Source: Citreimonas salinaria (lineage in GTDB: Bacteria > Pseudomonadota > Alphaproteobacteria > Rhodobacterales > Rhodobacteraceae). Taken from it: a DNA stretch of 64,000 nt. The notes beneath the pieces were generated by a model. It saw nothing but the letters and a program-made list of their open reading frames with translations. It did no database searches and was not told the origin of the DNA. Positions within the stretch are counted from its first letter, which is position 1. Every line of letters starts with the position of its first letter. Position numbers and translations under genes: made by a program. This document shows positions 43,520-52,850 of this stretch, piece by piece. The stretch covers positions 1 through 64,000 of the forward strand of contig NZ_FNPF01000005.1 of NCBI RefSeq assembly GCF_900107235.1, read 5' to 3'.

Positions 43520-44890
43520 TCAGCCGTGTGCCGCGTCCGAGACCACACTGCGCCGCGCCGTCAGTTCCTCGGCCACGAGGAAGGCCAGCTCCAGCGATTG
43601 CGTCGCGTTCAGGCGTGGATCGCAGGCGGTGTGGTAGCGGTCCGACAGGTCCTCTTCGGACACGGCGTGAACGCCGCCGGTGCATTCGGTGACGTCCTGC
43701 CCGGTCATCTCGAAATGCACGCCGCCCGGCACGGTGCCTTCGGCATTGTGGACGGCAAAGAACTCCTGCACCTCGCGCAGCACCAGCTCGAAGGGCCTAG
43801 TCTTGTAGCCTGATCCCGACTTGATCGTGTTGCCGTGCATCGGGTCACAGACCCAGGTCACGGTAGCGCCTGCCTCGCGCACGGCCTTGATCAGGCGGGG
43901 CAGATGCTCGGCCACCTTGCCGGCGCCGAAGCGCGCGATCAGCGTCAGGCGGCCGGCCTCGTTGTGCGGGTTCAGCTTTGCCATCAGCACCTTGAGGTCC
44001 TCGGCCGTGGTGGTCGGCCCGCATTTCAGACCCACCGGGTTCAGAACGCCGCGGGCGAATTCCACGTGCGCGCCGTCGGGCTGGCGCGTGCGGTCGCCGA
44101 TCCAGATCATGTGGCCCGAACCCGCCAGCCACTTGCCGGAGGTCGAGTCGAGCCGGCAGAGCGCCTCTTCGTATTCCAGCAGCAGGGACTCGTGGCTGGT
44201 GTAGAAGTCCACCGTCTGCAGCGTGTGCGCGTGGTCGCTGTCGACGCCCGCGGCCTTCATGAAGTCCAGCGTATCGGTGATACGGCTGGCCATGTCGCGG
44301 TATTTCGCGGCCTTCTCGCCCTCGGTGAAGCCCAGCGTCCACTGGTGCACCTTGTGCACGTCGGCATAGCCCCCGGTCGAGAACGCGCGCAGCAGGTTCA
44401 GCGTGGCCGCCGCCTGTGTGTAAGCCTGCAGCATGCGCCGCGGGTCCGGAATGCGCGCCTCGGGCGTGAAGGCCAGTTCGTTGACGATGTCGCCGCGGTA
44501 GCTGGGCAGTTCGACGCCGTCCTTGACCTCGACCGGCGCGCTGCGGGGCTTGGCGAACTGGCCGGCCATGCGACCCACCTTCACCACCGGGACCTTGGCG
44601 CCGTAGGTCAGCACCATCGCCATCTGCAGCATGACCTTGAAGGTGTCGCGGATACTGTCGGCGCTGAACTGATCGAAGGCCTCGGCGCAATCGCCGCCCT
44701 GCAACAGGAACGCCTCGCCGCGGCCGGCGGCGCCGAGCTGCGCCTTGAGCTTGCGCGCCTCGCCCGCGAAGACCAGCGGCGGATACTTGGCCAGCTGCGC
44801 CTCGACCGCCGCAAGCGCGGCCCCGTCGGTATACTCGGGCATCTGCACCCGCGGCTTGGCGCGCCAATCCGTTTTCTGCCACTCGGTCAT
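43520..44890 (-). CDS. aroG: Class II DAHP synthase (3-deoxy-7-phosphoheptulonate synthase)
   Basis: 456 aa. The first enzyme of the shikimate pathway condenses phosphoenolpyruvate with erythrose 4-phosphate. The sequence is of the plant-like class II type: [63 protein letters not shown] and [15 protein letters not shown]. The ATG at 44890 aligns with family N-termini, and the frame beyond has no match. It is a single gene with its own terminator. Confidence 0.95.
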   Translation of the reverse strand: MTEWQKTDWRAKPRVQMPEYTDGAALAAVEAQLAKYPPLVFAGEARKLKAQLGAAGRGEAFLLQGGDCAEAFDQFSADSIRDTFKVMLQMAMVLTYGAKVPVVKVGRMAGQFAKPRSAPVEVKDGVELPSYRGDIVNELAFTPEARIPDPRRMLQAYTQAAATLNLLRAFSTGGYADVHKVHQWTLGFTEGEKAAKYRDMASRITDTLDFMKAAGVDSDHAHTLQTVDFYTSHESLLLEYEEALCRLDSTSGKWLAGSGHMIWIGDRTRQPDGAHVEFARGVLNPVGLKCGPTTTAEDLKVLMAKLNPHNEAGRLTLIARFGAGKVAEHLPRLIKAVREAGATVTWVCDPMHGNTIKSGSGYKTRPFELVLREVQEFFAVHNAEGTVPGGVHFEMTGQDVTECTGGVHAVSEEDLSDRYHTACDPRLNATQSLELAFLVAEELTARRSVVSDAAHG

Positions 44891-45112
44891 CTGTTTTCTC
44901 CGCATCCTCGTGGTGAGCGTTAACGTTCCACCCATAGCCCAGGCGGCAGGCCGGTGGCCATAGTCCATCCGCGACATCCCTTGACGCTATCGTCGCACTC
45001 TGACCATCTGGAGCCGCGCCCATGGCGCCCGAGACGCCGCCCGCGGGGCGCAGGAACAGCCGCGCGCAACGCGCAAGCAGACGCCCCGAAGGGGTGCCAT
45101 CAGGGACGCGCC

Positions 45113-46135
45113 ATGCCGCCACCGCCCCGCCAGCCCGTGACCCCAGCCGCACCGGAACGGCCGCGCCGCTTCGTCTTCGTGCTGCTGCCGCGCTTCACCA
45201 TGCTGTCCTTCGCCTCGGCGGTGGAATGCCTGCGGATCGCCAACCTCGTGTCCGGCCGCCGGCTCTACGACTGGGTCATCACCGGCGAGCCCGAGGACGA
45301 CGGAGTCGGACCCGACCACGTCACCAGTTCGGCCGGGGTCGCGTTCCGGCTGGACACCGCCCTGCCCGAGCTTGCGCGCGACGACACCGCGATGCTGTGC
45401 GGGGGCATCGACGTGGCCGGCGCCACCACGAAGACGCTGCTGAACTGGCTGCGGCGCGAGGCGCGGCGCGGCCCGCGGCTGGGCGGACTGTGCACCGCCG
45501 GCTGGACGCTCGCCCGCGCCGGCCTCTTGGACGGCAGGCGCGCGACCATCCACTGGGAAAACCACGACAGCTTCGCCGAGGAATTTCCCGACGTGACGCT
45601 GACCAAGTCCGTCTTCGTGCATGACGGCAGCCGCATGACCACCGCAGGCGGGACATCCTCGCTGGACCTGATGCTGAAGGTGATCGCCGACGACCACGGC
45701 GAGGATCTGGCCGGCGCAGTGGCCGACCAGCTGATCTACAACGCGATCCGCACCGACCAGGACACCCAGCGCCTGTCGGTCCCCACCCGCATCGGCGTGC
45801 GCCACCCCAAGCTCAGCCAGGTCATCCACAAGATGGAGGCCAACATCGAGGAGCCGATCAGCCCGGCGATCCTGGCGCACGAGGTCGGCATGTCCACGCG
45901 CCAGCTGGAGCGGCTGTTCCGGCGCTACCTCAACCGCAGCCCCAAGCGGTACTACATGGAACTGCGCCTTCAGAAGGCGCGGAACCTGCTGATGCAGACC
46001 GACATGAGCGTGATCAACGTGGCGCTGGCCTGCGGCTTCACCTCGCCCTCGCACTTCTCGAAGTGCTACCGCGCGCATTACCAGACGACGCCCTACCGCG
46101 AGCGCGGCGCGCAGTCGACGCGAACGCCGGTCTGA
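45113..46135 (+). CDS. GlxA-family AraC-type regulator
   Basis: 340 aa. Residues about 20-190 form a DJ-1/PfpI amidotransferase-like domain (FVLLPRFTMLSFASAVECLR; nucleophile-elbow-like LGGLCTAGWTLAR). Residues about 230-330 carry two AraC HTH motifs (ILAHEVGMSTRQLERLFRRY and VALACGFTSPSHFSKCYRAH). Such proteins regulate catabolism of betaine, carnitine or similar amines (GbdR/CdhR type). The effector here is unknown. The downstream branched-chain type ABC transporter may be a target, but that is only proximity. Confidence 0.85.
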   Translation: MPPPPRQPVTPAAPERPRRFVFVLLPRFTMLSFASAVECLRIANLVSGRRLYDWVITGEPEDDGVGPDHVTSSAGVAFRLDTALPELARDDTAMLCGGIDVAGATTKTLLNWLRREARRGPRLGGLCTAGWTLARAGLLDGRRATIHWENHDSFAEEFPDVTLTKSVFVHDGSRMTTAGGTSSLDLMLKVIADDHGEDLAGAVADQLIYNAIRTDQDTQRLSVPTRIGVRHPKLSQVIHKMEANIEEPISPAILAHEVGMSTRQLERLFRRYLNRSPKRYYMELRLQKARNLLMQTDMSVINVALACGFTSPSHFSKCYRAHYQTTPYRERGAQSTRTPV

Positions 46136-46261
46136 ACGGTCCCTCCGCCCGCGAAACGCGGCGCGTAGCGGAACATGCGCGGCACGCGCGGGCGCTCTTT
46201 TCTTTTGCGCCGCCCGCGCCTAGGCTGCGCGCCGGACAACGATCCAACATGGGAGTGGACG

Positions 46262-47446
46262 ATGAAAAAGTATCTCGCTGCGACGGCGGTCTGCGCGCTG
46301 ACAGGCGGCACCGCGATGGCGCAGGACGTGCCGGTCGGCATCATCATGGGCTTCACCGGCCCGATCGAATCGCTTACGCCGCAGATGGCTGCCAGCGCCG
46401 AGCTTGCGATGACCGAGGTCAACGAAAGCGGCAACTTCCTCGAAGGCCGCACGCTGGTTCCGGTGCGCGCCGACAGCACCTGCATCGACAGCGCTGCCGC
46501 CACCGCGGCGGCCGAGCGTCTGGTGACCTCTGACGGCGTCGTGGCGATCGTCGGCGCGGATTGCTCGGGCGTCACCGGCGCCGTGCTGTCCAACGTCGCC
46601 GTACCCAACGGCATCCCGATGATCTCGCCATCGGCAACCTCGCCGGCACTGTCGAACGCCGAGGACAACGGCCTGTTCTTCCGCACCGCGCCGTCCGACG
46701 CGCGTCAGGGCCAGGTCCTGGCCGACATCCTGGAAGAGCGCGGCATCACCGAAGTCGCGGTGACCTACACCAACAACGACTACGGCAAGGGTCTGGCGGA
46801 CAGCTTCATCTCCGCGTTCGAGGAGCAGGGCGGCACCGTCACTCTGTCGTCCGCGCACGAGGACGGCAAGGCCGACTATTCGTCGGAAGTCGCGTCGCTG
46901 GCCTCGGCCGGGGGCGAACTGCTGGCCGTGTTCGGCTATTCCGACCAGGGCGGCAAGGGCATGATCCAGTCGTCGCTCGATACCGGCGCCTTCGACACGT
47001 TCATGATGGGCGACGGGATGTATTCCGACGCCCTGACGGCCGACTTGGGCGACGACCTGAACGGCAGCTTCGGTGCTGCTCCGTGGTCGGAAGGCGAAGG
47101 CGCCGACCGCTTCCTGGAGATCACCGAGGAAGCGGGCATCAACGGCGACTCGACCTTCACCCGCGAAAGCTATGACGCGGCGGCACTGATCGCGCTGGCG
47201 ATGATGGCGGGCGGCGAAGCGACCTCGCAGGCGGTGGCCGACAACGTCATGAACGTCGCCAACGCACCCGGCGAGAAGATCATGCCCGGCGAGCTGGCCA
47301 AGGCGCTGCAGATCCTCGCCGATGGCGGCGATGTCGACTACGACGGCGCCACCGCAGTCGAACTGATCGGACCGGGCGAGGCCTCGGGCACCTACCGTTA
47401 CTACGAGATCAAGGACGGCGAGTATTCGACGGTTGATTTCAAGTAA
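46262..47446 (+). CDS. Branched-chain amino-acid-type ABC substrate-binding protein
   Basis: 394 aa periplasmic protein with signal peptide MKKYLAATAVCALTGGTAMAQD. The LivJ/AmiC-type Peripla_BP_6 fold is indicated by VGIIMGFTGPIESLTPQMA, AIVGADCSGVTGAVLSNVA, ISPSATSP and YTNNDYGKGLADSF. Ligands of this family range from leucine to amides, urea or short peptides, so specificity is open. It starts the operon with livGFHM-type genes and is followed by a strong intercistronic palindrome. Confidence 0.92.
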   Translation: MKKYLAATAVCALTGGTAMAQDVPVGIIMGFTGPIESLTPQMAASAELAMTEVNESGNFLEGRTLVPVRADSTCIDSAAATAAAERLVTSDGVVAIVGADCSGVTGAVLSNVAVPNGIPMISPSATSPALSNAEDNGLFFRTAPSDARQGQVLADILEERGITEVAVTYTNNDYGKGLADSFISAFEEQGGTVTLSSAHEDGKADYSSEVASLASAGGELLAVFGYSDQGGKGMIQSSLDTGAFDTFMMGDGMYSDALTADLGDDLNGSFGAAPWSEGEGADRFLEITEEAGINGDSTFTRESYDAAALIALAMMAGGEATSQAVADNVMNVANAPGEKIMPGELAKALQILADGGDVDYDGATAVELIGPGEASGTYRYYEIKDGEYSTVDFK

Positions 47447-47465
47447 TGCTTTATGCATGAAGCGC

Positions 47466-47493
47466 GCGGCCCGGACGGTACCGTCCGGGCCGC
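47466..47493 (+). repeat. Perfect 28-bp intercistronic palindrome
   Basis: A perfect inverted repeat of 28 bp centred at 47479/47480 (core CCCGGACGGTACCGTCCGGG) lies 20 bp after the binding-protein stop and 74 bp before livG. No T-run follows. It can fold into a long hairpin that protects the upstream mRNA or reduces read-through, giving more binding protein than transporter. Confidence 0.7.
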
Positions 47494-47566
47494 CGCCATT
47501 TCAGGACGCGCCACGGGCGCGCAATAAGAAAGCCGCGCATCAGGCGCGCATGACCGGGGAAGACGC

Positions 47567-48346
47567 GTGATCGAAGTCAGGGACCTGCACCGCCATTTCG
47601 GCGGCTTCCGCGCCGTCGACGGTGCGTCGCTGCGGATCGAGACCGGCTCGATCACCGGGCTCGTGGGCCCCAACGGTGCGGGCAAGACAACGCTGTTCAA
47701 CGTCATCGCCGGCGCCCTGCCGCCCACGTCGGGCCAAGTCATCATGGATGGCGAGGACATCACTGGCCTGCCGCCGCACGAGCTGTTCCACAAGGGCCTG
47801 CTGCGCACCTTCCAGATCGCGCATGAATTCTCCTCGATGACCTGCCGCGAGAACCTGATGATGGTGCCGGGCGGCCAGTCGGGGGAATCCATCTGGAACG
47901 CCTGGATCGGCCGCTCGCGCATTGCGCGCGAAGAGGCCGAGTTGCTGAAGAAGGCCGACGATGTTCTTGATTTCCTGACGATTTCGCATCTCAAGGACGA
48001 GCGCGCGGGCAACCTGTCGGGCGGCCAGAAGAAGCTTCTGGAACTGGGCCGCACGATGATGGTGGACGCCAAGATCGTGTTCCTCGACGAGGTCGGCGCC
48101 GGCGTGAACCGCACGCTGCTGAACACCATCGGCGACGCGATCCTGCGGCTGAACCGCGAGCGTGGCTATACCTTCTGCATGATCGAGCATGACATGGAAT
48201 TCATCGGACGCCTGTGCGATCCGGTCATCGTCATGGCCGAAGGCCACGTGCTGGCCGAGGGCACGATCGACGAGATCAAGGCGAACGAGCAGGTCATCGA
48301 GGCCTATCTGGGCACCGGTCTCAAGAACAAGGAGGCCGTGTCGTGA
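47567..48346 (+). CDS. livG: Branched-chain amino-acid-type ABC transporter ATPase LivG
   Basis: 259 aa, GTG start at 47567. Walker A is GPNGAGKTTLFN, signature LSGGQKKLLELGRTMM, Walker B IVFLDEVGAG. DEVGAGVN replaces the usual DEP-AGLN of LivG, as in many Rhodobacterales members. The C-terminal LGTG block is typical. Its TGA overlaps a GTG that starts a small ORF before livF. Confidence 0.93.
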   Translation: MIEVRDLHRHFGGFRAVDGASLRIETGSITGLVGPNGAGKTTLFNVIAGALPPTSGQVIMDGEDITGLPPHELFHKGLLRTFQIAHEFSSMTCRENLMMVPGGQSGESIWNAWIGRSRIAREEAELLKKADDVLDFLTISHLKDERAGNLSGGQKKLLELGRTMMVDAKIVFLDEVGAGVNRTLLNTIGDAILRLNRERGYTFCMIEHDMEFIGRLCDPVIVMAEGHVLAEGTIDEIKANEQVIEAYLGTGLKNKEAVS

Positions 48347-48474
48347 TCGCGCGTTTTCCGGGTATCCGCGTCGCGCAAACGCGCCACGGTGTGGCGGCCC
48401 TGCCCCTTCCGCTCATACAGAGCGATCATCCCCGCGACATGTTTGAACAGAAAAAGCGCGAGGGAGCGGCATGA
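48343..48474 (+). CDS. Small 43-aa ORF coupled between livG and livF
   Basis: A GTG at 48343 overlaps the livG stop (GTGA) and has GGAGG seven bases upstream. The frame runs 43 codons, starting MIARFPGIRVAQTRHG and ending FEQKKREGAA, and its TGA overlaps the livF ATG (ATGA). Both ends are thus in perfect coupling position. The peptide is basic and soluble, with no recognisable domain. It may be a real small protein or a translated spacer that couples livF to livG. Confidence 0.5.
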   Translation: MIARFPGIRVAQTRHGVAALPLPLIQSDHPRDMFEQKKREGAA

Positions 48475-49295
48475 GCGGCAATCCTTATCAGGACGACCGT
48501 GGCAACCGCGACCGGTCGATCGCCAATCCGCTGGGGGTGGGCGAGGTCGACGGCTACCGCGAGAGTGGAGAGGTCAAGCCCGCGCCCGGCAAGCCGTTCC
48601 TGTCGGCCGAAGGCATGGTCGGCGGCTATGGCGGCGGCGACATCCTGCATGGCTGCACGATCACCGTTGAACGCGGCGAGATCGCGGTGATCGTCGGCCC
48701 CAACGGCGCCGGCAAGTCGACCGCGATGAAGGCGGTGTTCGGCATGCTCGACCTGCGCGAGGGGTCGGTCACGCTGGACGGGCGCGACATCACCGCGTTG
48801 ACGCCCCAGGCCCGCGTGCGCGAGGGCATGGGCTTCGTGCCGCAGACGTCGAACATCTTCACCTCGATGACGGTCGAAGAGAATCTGGAGATGGGCGCGT
48901 TCATCCGCGCCGACGACTTCCGCGCCACGATGGAGCAGATCTACGATCTTTTCCCGATCCTGCGCGACAAGCGCCGGCAGGCGGCCGGAGAGCTGTCGGG
49001 CGGGCAGCGCCAGCAGGTCGCGGTGGGGCGCGCGCTGATGACGCAGCCGCAGCTTCTGATGCTGGACGAGCCCACCGCCGGCGTGTCGCCCATCGTCATG
49101 GACGAGCTGTTCGACCGCATCATCGAGGTCGCGCGCACCGGCATCTCGATCCTGATGGTCGAACAGAACGCGCGCCAGGCGCTGGAGATCGCCGACAAGG
49201 GCTACGTGCTGGTTCAGGGTGCCAACGCGCATACCGGCACGGGCCGCGACCTGCTGGCCGATCCCGAGGTCCGCCGGGCCTTCCTGGGCGGATGA
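48471..49295 (+). CDS. livF: Branched-chain amino-acid-type ABC transporter ATPase LivF
   Basis: 274 aa. Walker A GPNGAGKSTAMKAVFG, signature LSGGQRQQVAVGRALM, Walker B LLMLDEPTAGVSP, and H-loop region ILMVEQNARQAL. An N-terminal extension of about 40 hydrophilic residues (NPYQDDRGNRDRS, then VGEVDGYRESGEVKPAPGKP) precedes the ABC core and is absent from Escherichia coli LivF. The ATG at 48471 follows GAGGGAG. Confidence 0.93.
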   Translation: MSGNPYQDDRGNRDRSIANPLGVGEVDGYRESGEVKPAPGKPFLSAEGMVGGYGGGDILHGCTITVERGEIAVIVGPNGAGKSTAMKAVFGMLDLREGSVTLDGRDITALTPQARVREGMGFVPQTSNIFTSMTVEENLEMGAFIRADDFRATMEQIYDLFPILRDKRRQAAGELSGGQRQQVAVGRALMTQPQLLMLDEPTAGVSPIVMDELFDRIIEVARTGISILMVEQNARQALEIADKGYVLVQGANAHTGTGRDLLADPEVRRAFLGG

Positions 49296-49389
49296 CCGGT
49301 GCGATGACGCAGCGCATGGCGGGCAACGGGCGCGGGGCGGCGCCGGCAACAACGGTGTTCGCGCATCTAAACTCGGCAGGGGATTGGTG

Positions 49390-50400
49390 ATGGATCTACT
49401 CAACGCCATCGTGGCGCTGTCGAATTTCGTGATCGTTCCGGCGGTCGCCTATGGCGCGCAGCTTGCGCTGGGGGCGCTCGGTGTCACGCTGATCTACGGC
49501 ATCCTGCGGTTCTCGAACTTCGCGCATGGCGACACCATGGCCTTCGGGACACTGGTCACCATCCTGTTCACCTGGTGGTTCCAGTCGATGGGTATCACGC
49601 TTGGCGTGCTGCCGACAGCTCTTCTGGCGATCCCTTTCGGGATCGCGGGCACGGCGCTTCTCGTGCTGGCGACCGACCGTGTGGTCTATCGCTTCTACCG
49701 CCGCAAGAAGGCCAAGCCGGTGATGCTGGTGATCGTGTCGATCGGCGTGATGTTCGTTTATAACGGCCTCACGCGTGTCATCCTCGGCCCCGACGACCGC
49801 AACTTCGCGGACGGCGAGCGGTTCATCATCAATGCCCGCGATTTCCGCGAGATGACCGGCCTCGAAGAAGGCCTCGCAATCCGCACCACGCAGGGTATCA
49901 CCGTGATCACGGCCGTTTTGGTGGTGGCGCTCCTGTTCTGGTTCCTCAACCGCACGCGCACCGGCAAGTCGATGCGCGCCTATTCCGACAACGAGGATCT
50001 GGCCCTGCTGTCGGGCATCAGTCCCGAAAAGGTCGAGCGCGTGACATGGCTGATCGTCGCCGCCCTGATCACCGTGGCGGGCGTGCTCTACGGCCTCGAC
50101 AAGTCTTACAAGCCGTTCACCTACTTCCAGTTGCTGCTGCCGATCTTCGCCGCCGCCATCGTCGGGGGCCTCGGCAGCCCGATCGGCGCCATCGTGGGCG
50201 GCTTCGTCATCGCCTTTTCCGAAGTGGCGATCACCTATGCCTGGAAGAAGGTGCTGGAATACGCCATGCCGCAGGCGCTCGAGCCAGACGGCCTGGTCCA
50301 GCTGCTGAGCACCGACTACAAGTTCGCGGTCTCGTTCATGATCCTCTTGGTGGTGCTGATCTTCCGCCCCACGGGCCTGTTCCGGGGGAAATCGGTATGA
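49390..50400 (+). CDS. livH: Branched-chain amino-acid-type ABC transporter permease LivH
   Basis: 336 aa inner-membrane permease with about eight hydrophobic segments. LALGALGVTLIYGILRFSNFAHGD is the family hallmark near the N-terminus, and FAAAIVGGLGSPIGAIVGGFV the one near the C-terminus. The ATG at 49390 gives the normal N-terminus; the frame to 49219 lies in livF. It overlaps livM by ATGA. Confidence 0.93.
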   Translation: MDLLNAIVALSNFVIVPAVAYGAQLALGALGVTLIYGILRFSNFAHGDTMAFGTLVTILFTWWFQSMGITLGVLPTALLAIPFGIAGTALLVLATDRVVYRFYRRKKAKPVMLVIVSIGVMFVYNGLTRVILGPDDRNFADGERFIINARDFREMTGLEEGLAIRTTQGITVITAVLVVALLFWFLNRTRTGKSMRAYSDNEDLALLSGISPEKVERVTWLIVAALITVAGVLYGLDKSYKPFTYFQLLLPIFAAAIVGGLGSPIGAIVGGFVIAFSEVAITYAWKKVLEYAMPQALEPDGLVQLLSTDYKFAVSFMILLVVLIFRPTGLFRGKSV

Positions 50401-51689
50401 GCCAGACGCTCAAGGCGCCGCTGCTGTTCGCGCTGGTCGCGGTGCTGATCCTGGGCACCGGGTTCCTGCAAAGCTGGAACACCGCGGTCCTGATCCTGAA
50501 CATGGGGCTGGTCAGCGCCGTGATGGCGCTGGGCGTCAACCTGCAATGGGGCATCGCCGGGCTGTTCAACGTGGGCGTGATGGGCTTCGTCGCGCTCGGC
50601 GGGCTCGCCGTGGTGCTGACCTCGATGCCCGCCGTCCCCGAGGCGTGGAGCGCCGGCGGCGTGCGCATCATGGCCGGGCTTGCATTGGGCGCCGCCACCG
50701 TGATCGCGGGCGTCATGGCCTGGCGCCGGATGCGCAGCGCTTGGCTGATGATCGCCGTCCTGATCGTCGGCTTCTTCGCGTATCGCTGGGTGTTCGACGC
50801 GGGTGTCGGCGCGGTCGAGGCCGTGAACTCGGCGCAGACCGGGTATCTCGGCGGGCTGGGCTTGCCGGTGGTTCTGGCCTGGCCGGTGGGCGGGCTGCTG
50901 GCCGCGGGCGCGGCCTGGATCATCGGAAAGATTGCGCTGGGACTTCGGTCGGATTACCTGGCCATCGCCACGCTGGGCATCGCCGAAATCATCATCGCGG
51001 TGCTGAAGAACGAGGAATGGCTGGCGCGCGGCGTCAAGAACGTGATCGGCCTGCCCCGCCCCGTCCCCTACGAAATCGACCTGCAGAACGATCCCGCTTT
51101 CGTCGAGCGGGCGGCCACGCTGGGCATGGACCCGGCCACGGCGTCGTCGCTCTACGTGAAGTTCGGCTACTCGATCCTGTTCGCGATCGTGCTGGTTGCA
51201 CTGCTGGTTCTGGCACAACTGGCGCTGAGCTCGCCCTGGGGCCGGATGATGCGCGCGATCCGCGACAACGAGACGGCCGCCCGCGCCATGGGCAAGAACG
51301 TCACCGCCCGGCACCTGCAGGTCTTCGTGCTGGGCAGCGCGATCTGCGGCGTCGCCGGCGCGATGATGACCACGCTGGACGGCCAGCTGACGCCGGGCAG
51401 CTACCAGCCGCTGCGCTACACCTTCCTGATCTGGGTCATGGTGATCGTCGGCGGCTCGGGCAACAACCTCGGCGCCATTCTCGGCGGCTTCCTGATCTGG
51501 TTTCTCTGGGTCCAGGTGGAACCGATGGCGCAGGGACTCGCCGCCGGAATCGGCGCCATCCTGCCGGCGGGCAGCCCGTTTCAGGCCAGCCTTGCAGATG
51601 CGGCGCAGCACATGCGGCTGCTGACGATGGGCATCATCCTGCTCGTGGTGCTGCGCTTCTCGCCCCGCGGGCTGCTGCCCGAGCGCTAG
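50397..51689 (+). CDS. livM: Branched-chain amino-acid-type ABC transporter permease LivM
   Basis: 430 aa permease with about ten hydrophobic segments. Family blocks are GVNLQWGIAGLFNVGVMGFVA, LRSDYLAIATLGIAEII, RAIRDNETAARAMGKNV and IVGGSGNNLGAILGGFLIW. The ATG overlaps the livH stop. It closes the operon, followed by a strong terminator 26 bp later. Confidence 0.93.
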   Translation: MSQTLKAPLLFALVAVLILGTGFLQSWNTAVLILNMGLVSAVMALGVNLQWGIAGLFNVGVMGFVALGGLAVVLTSMPAVPEAWSAGGVRIMAGLALGAATVIAGVMAWRRMRSAWLMIAVLIVGFFAYRWVFDAGVGAVEAVNSAQTGYLGGLGLPVVLAWPVGGLLAAGAAWIIGKIALGLRSDYLAIATLGIAEIIIAVLKNEEWLARGVKNVIGLPRPVPYEIDLQNDPAFVERAATLGMDPATASSLYVKFGYSILFAIVLVALLVLAQLALSSPWGRMMRAIRDNETAARAMGKNVTARHLQVFVLGSAICGVAGAMMTTLDGQLTPGSYQPLRYTFLIWVMVIVGGSGNNLGAILGGFLIWFLWVQVEPMAQGLAAGIGAILPAGSPFQASLADAAQHMRLLTMGIILLVVLRFSPRGLLPER

Positions 51690-51714
51690 GAACCGGCGTC
51701 GTCAAGCCCCATTG

Positions 51715-51747
51715 GCGTCCTTCGGCCGCGGCCGAAGGACGCTTTTT
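51715..51747 (+). terminator. Terminator of the liv-type operon
   Basis: GCGTCCTTCGGCC and GGCCGAAGGACGC form a perfect 13-bp stem with a GC centre, followed by TTTTT. Confidence 0.9.
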
Positions 51748-51800
51748 GTTGACGCGGCGGAAAGCCGGACTAACCTTCGCCGTCGGGGGAGGAACGGGCC

Positions 51801-52031
51801 ATGCACTGGTCGCTTGTCACGCAACGCTGGAGCACAATCCGCACGCTGCTCGAGCAGCGCTTTCCCCGCTTGCGCGCCGAAGACATCTGCGAGCCCCCGC
51901 TCGACCGCGAGACGCTGGTCCGACTGCTGGCGGAAACCAACGACCTGACGCTGTTCGAGGCCGGCGAAGAGCTGGAGGACGTGCTGCAAATCGAAAGAAT
52001 GGCGCTGCCGCTTTCGGTGCAACTGCACTAG
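51801..52031 (+). CDS. Small conserved-looking hypothetical protein
   Basis: 76 aa, family not firmly recognised. The sequence is acidic and helical with tryptophans near the start (MHWSLVTQRWSTIRTLLEQR) and LFEAGEELEDVLQIERM. The layout loosely recalls CsbD-like stress proteins, but I would not assign it. The ATG follows GGGGGAGG, a strong ribosome binding site, which supports a real gene. Confidence 0.6.
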   Translation: MHWSLVTQRWSTIRTLLEQRFPRLRAEDICEPPLDRETLVRLLAETNDLTLFEAGEELEDVLQIERMALPLSVQLH

Positions 52032-52056
52032 GAGGGCGCAGGCGCGCGTCGCGGCC

Positions 52057-52677
52057 TCAAGCCAGCGACGTCACCCACAGGATCGTCGCGTCGTCCTCGC
52101 TCAGCGAGATCACGTTGTGGCCCATCGTGGCGTCGTAATACGCGCTGTCGCCGCGGCGCATCTCCACCGGCTCGTAATACTCGGTGTACAGCCGCACGAT
52201 CCCCGTCAGCACGTACAGGAATTCCTCGCCGTCATGGCGCACCCACCCGTCGAACTCGCCCATGCTGCGGGCGCGCACGCGGGCGCGGTAGGGCAGCATC
52301 TTCTTCTGCGACAGCGCCTCGGCCAGCAGCCTGTGCTCGTAGGTGGCGGTGGGCTGGGTCGCGCCCTCGCCCTCGCACGTCACCGCCATCCGGCCGGTCG
52401 CACGATCCTGCCGCGGCGGGGTGAACAGCTGCGGCACCGAGATGTCCAGCCCAACGGCCAGCTTTTTCAGCGCCTCGTAGGTGGGCGACATCTGGCCGTT
52501 CTCGATCTTCGACAGTGTCGAGCGCGCCAGCCCCGCCTGCCGCGCCGCCTGCTCCAGCGTCCAGCCGCGCGCCTTGCGCAGGCCACGCACCCGTGCGGCC
52601 AGGTCGATGGGCTCCGCGCCGTGGGTCTCGCCGCTTTCGCGCGCGATGCGGATCAGGGATTTCGGATCGCGGTCCAT
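52057..52677 (-). CDS. XRE-family regulator with cupin domain
   Basis: 206 aa. Residues about 28-82 form a Cro/CI-type HTH (LRKARGWTLEQAARQAGLAR, STLSKIENGQMSPTYEAL). Residues about 125-200 form a cupin (MGEFDGWVRHDGEEFLYVLTG, then MRRGDSAYYDATMGHNVIS) with likely metal or ligand residues. Regulators of this design, such as PuuR, control amine, amino-acid or small-molecule metabolism. The start at 52677 is chosen over the longer frame to 52737 because family proteins begin close to here. Confidence 0.85.
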   Translation of the reverse strand: MDRDPKSLIRIARESGETHGAEPIDLAARVRGLRKARGWTLEQAARQAGLARSTLSKIENGQMSPTYEALKKLAVGLDISVPQLFTPPRQDRATGRMAVTCEGEGATQPTATYEHRLLAEALSQKKMLPYRARVRARSMGEFDGWVRHDGEEFLYVLTGIVRLYTEYYEPVEMRRGDSAYYDATMGHNVISLSEDDATILWVTSLA

Positions 52678-52850
52678 GCGGGGCGTCTTAGGCCCGCCCC
52701 GCGGCGCTTGCAAGCGCAGGCCCGGCGCGGGCCGCAATGTCCTGCATCCAGCGGCGCCGGGTCCGCGCGCTGGCCATTCTGCCCGGACCGTGGCACAGGA
52801 GACGGACGCGTTGCGCCTGATCGCCTGCGATGCACACGGAAAGGACCGAC

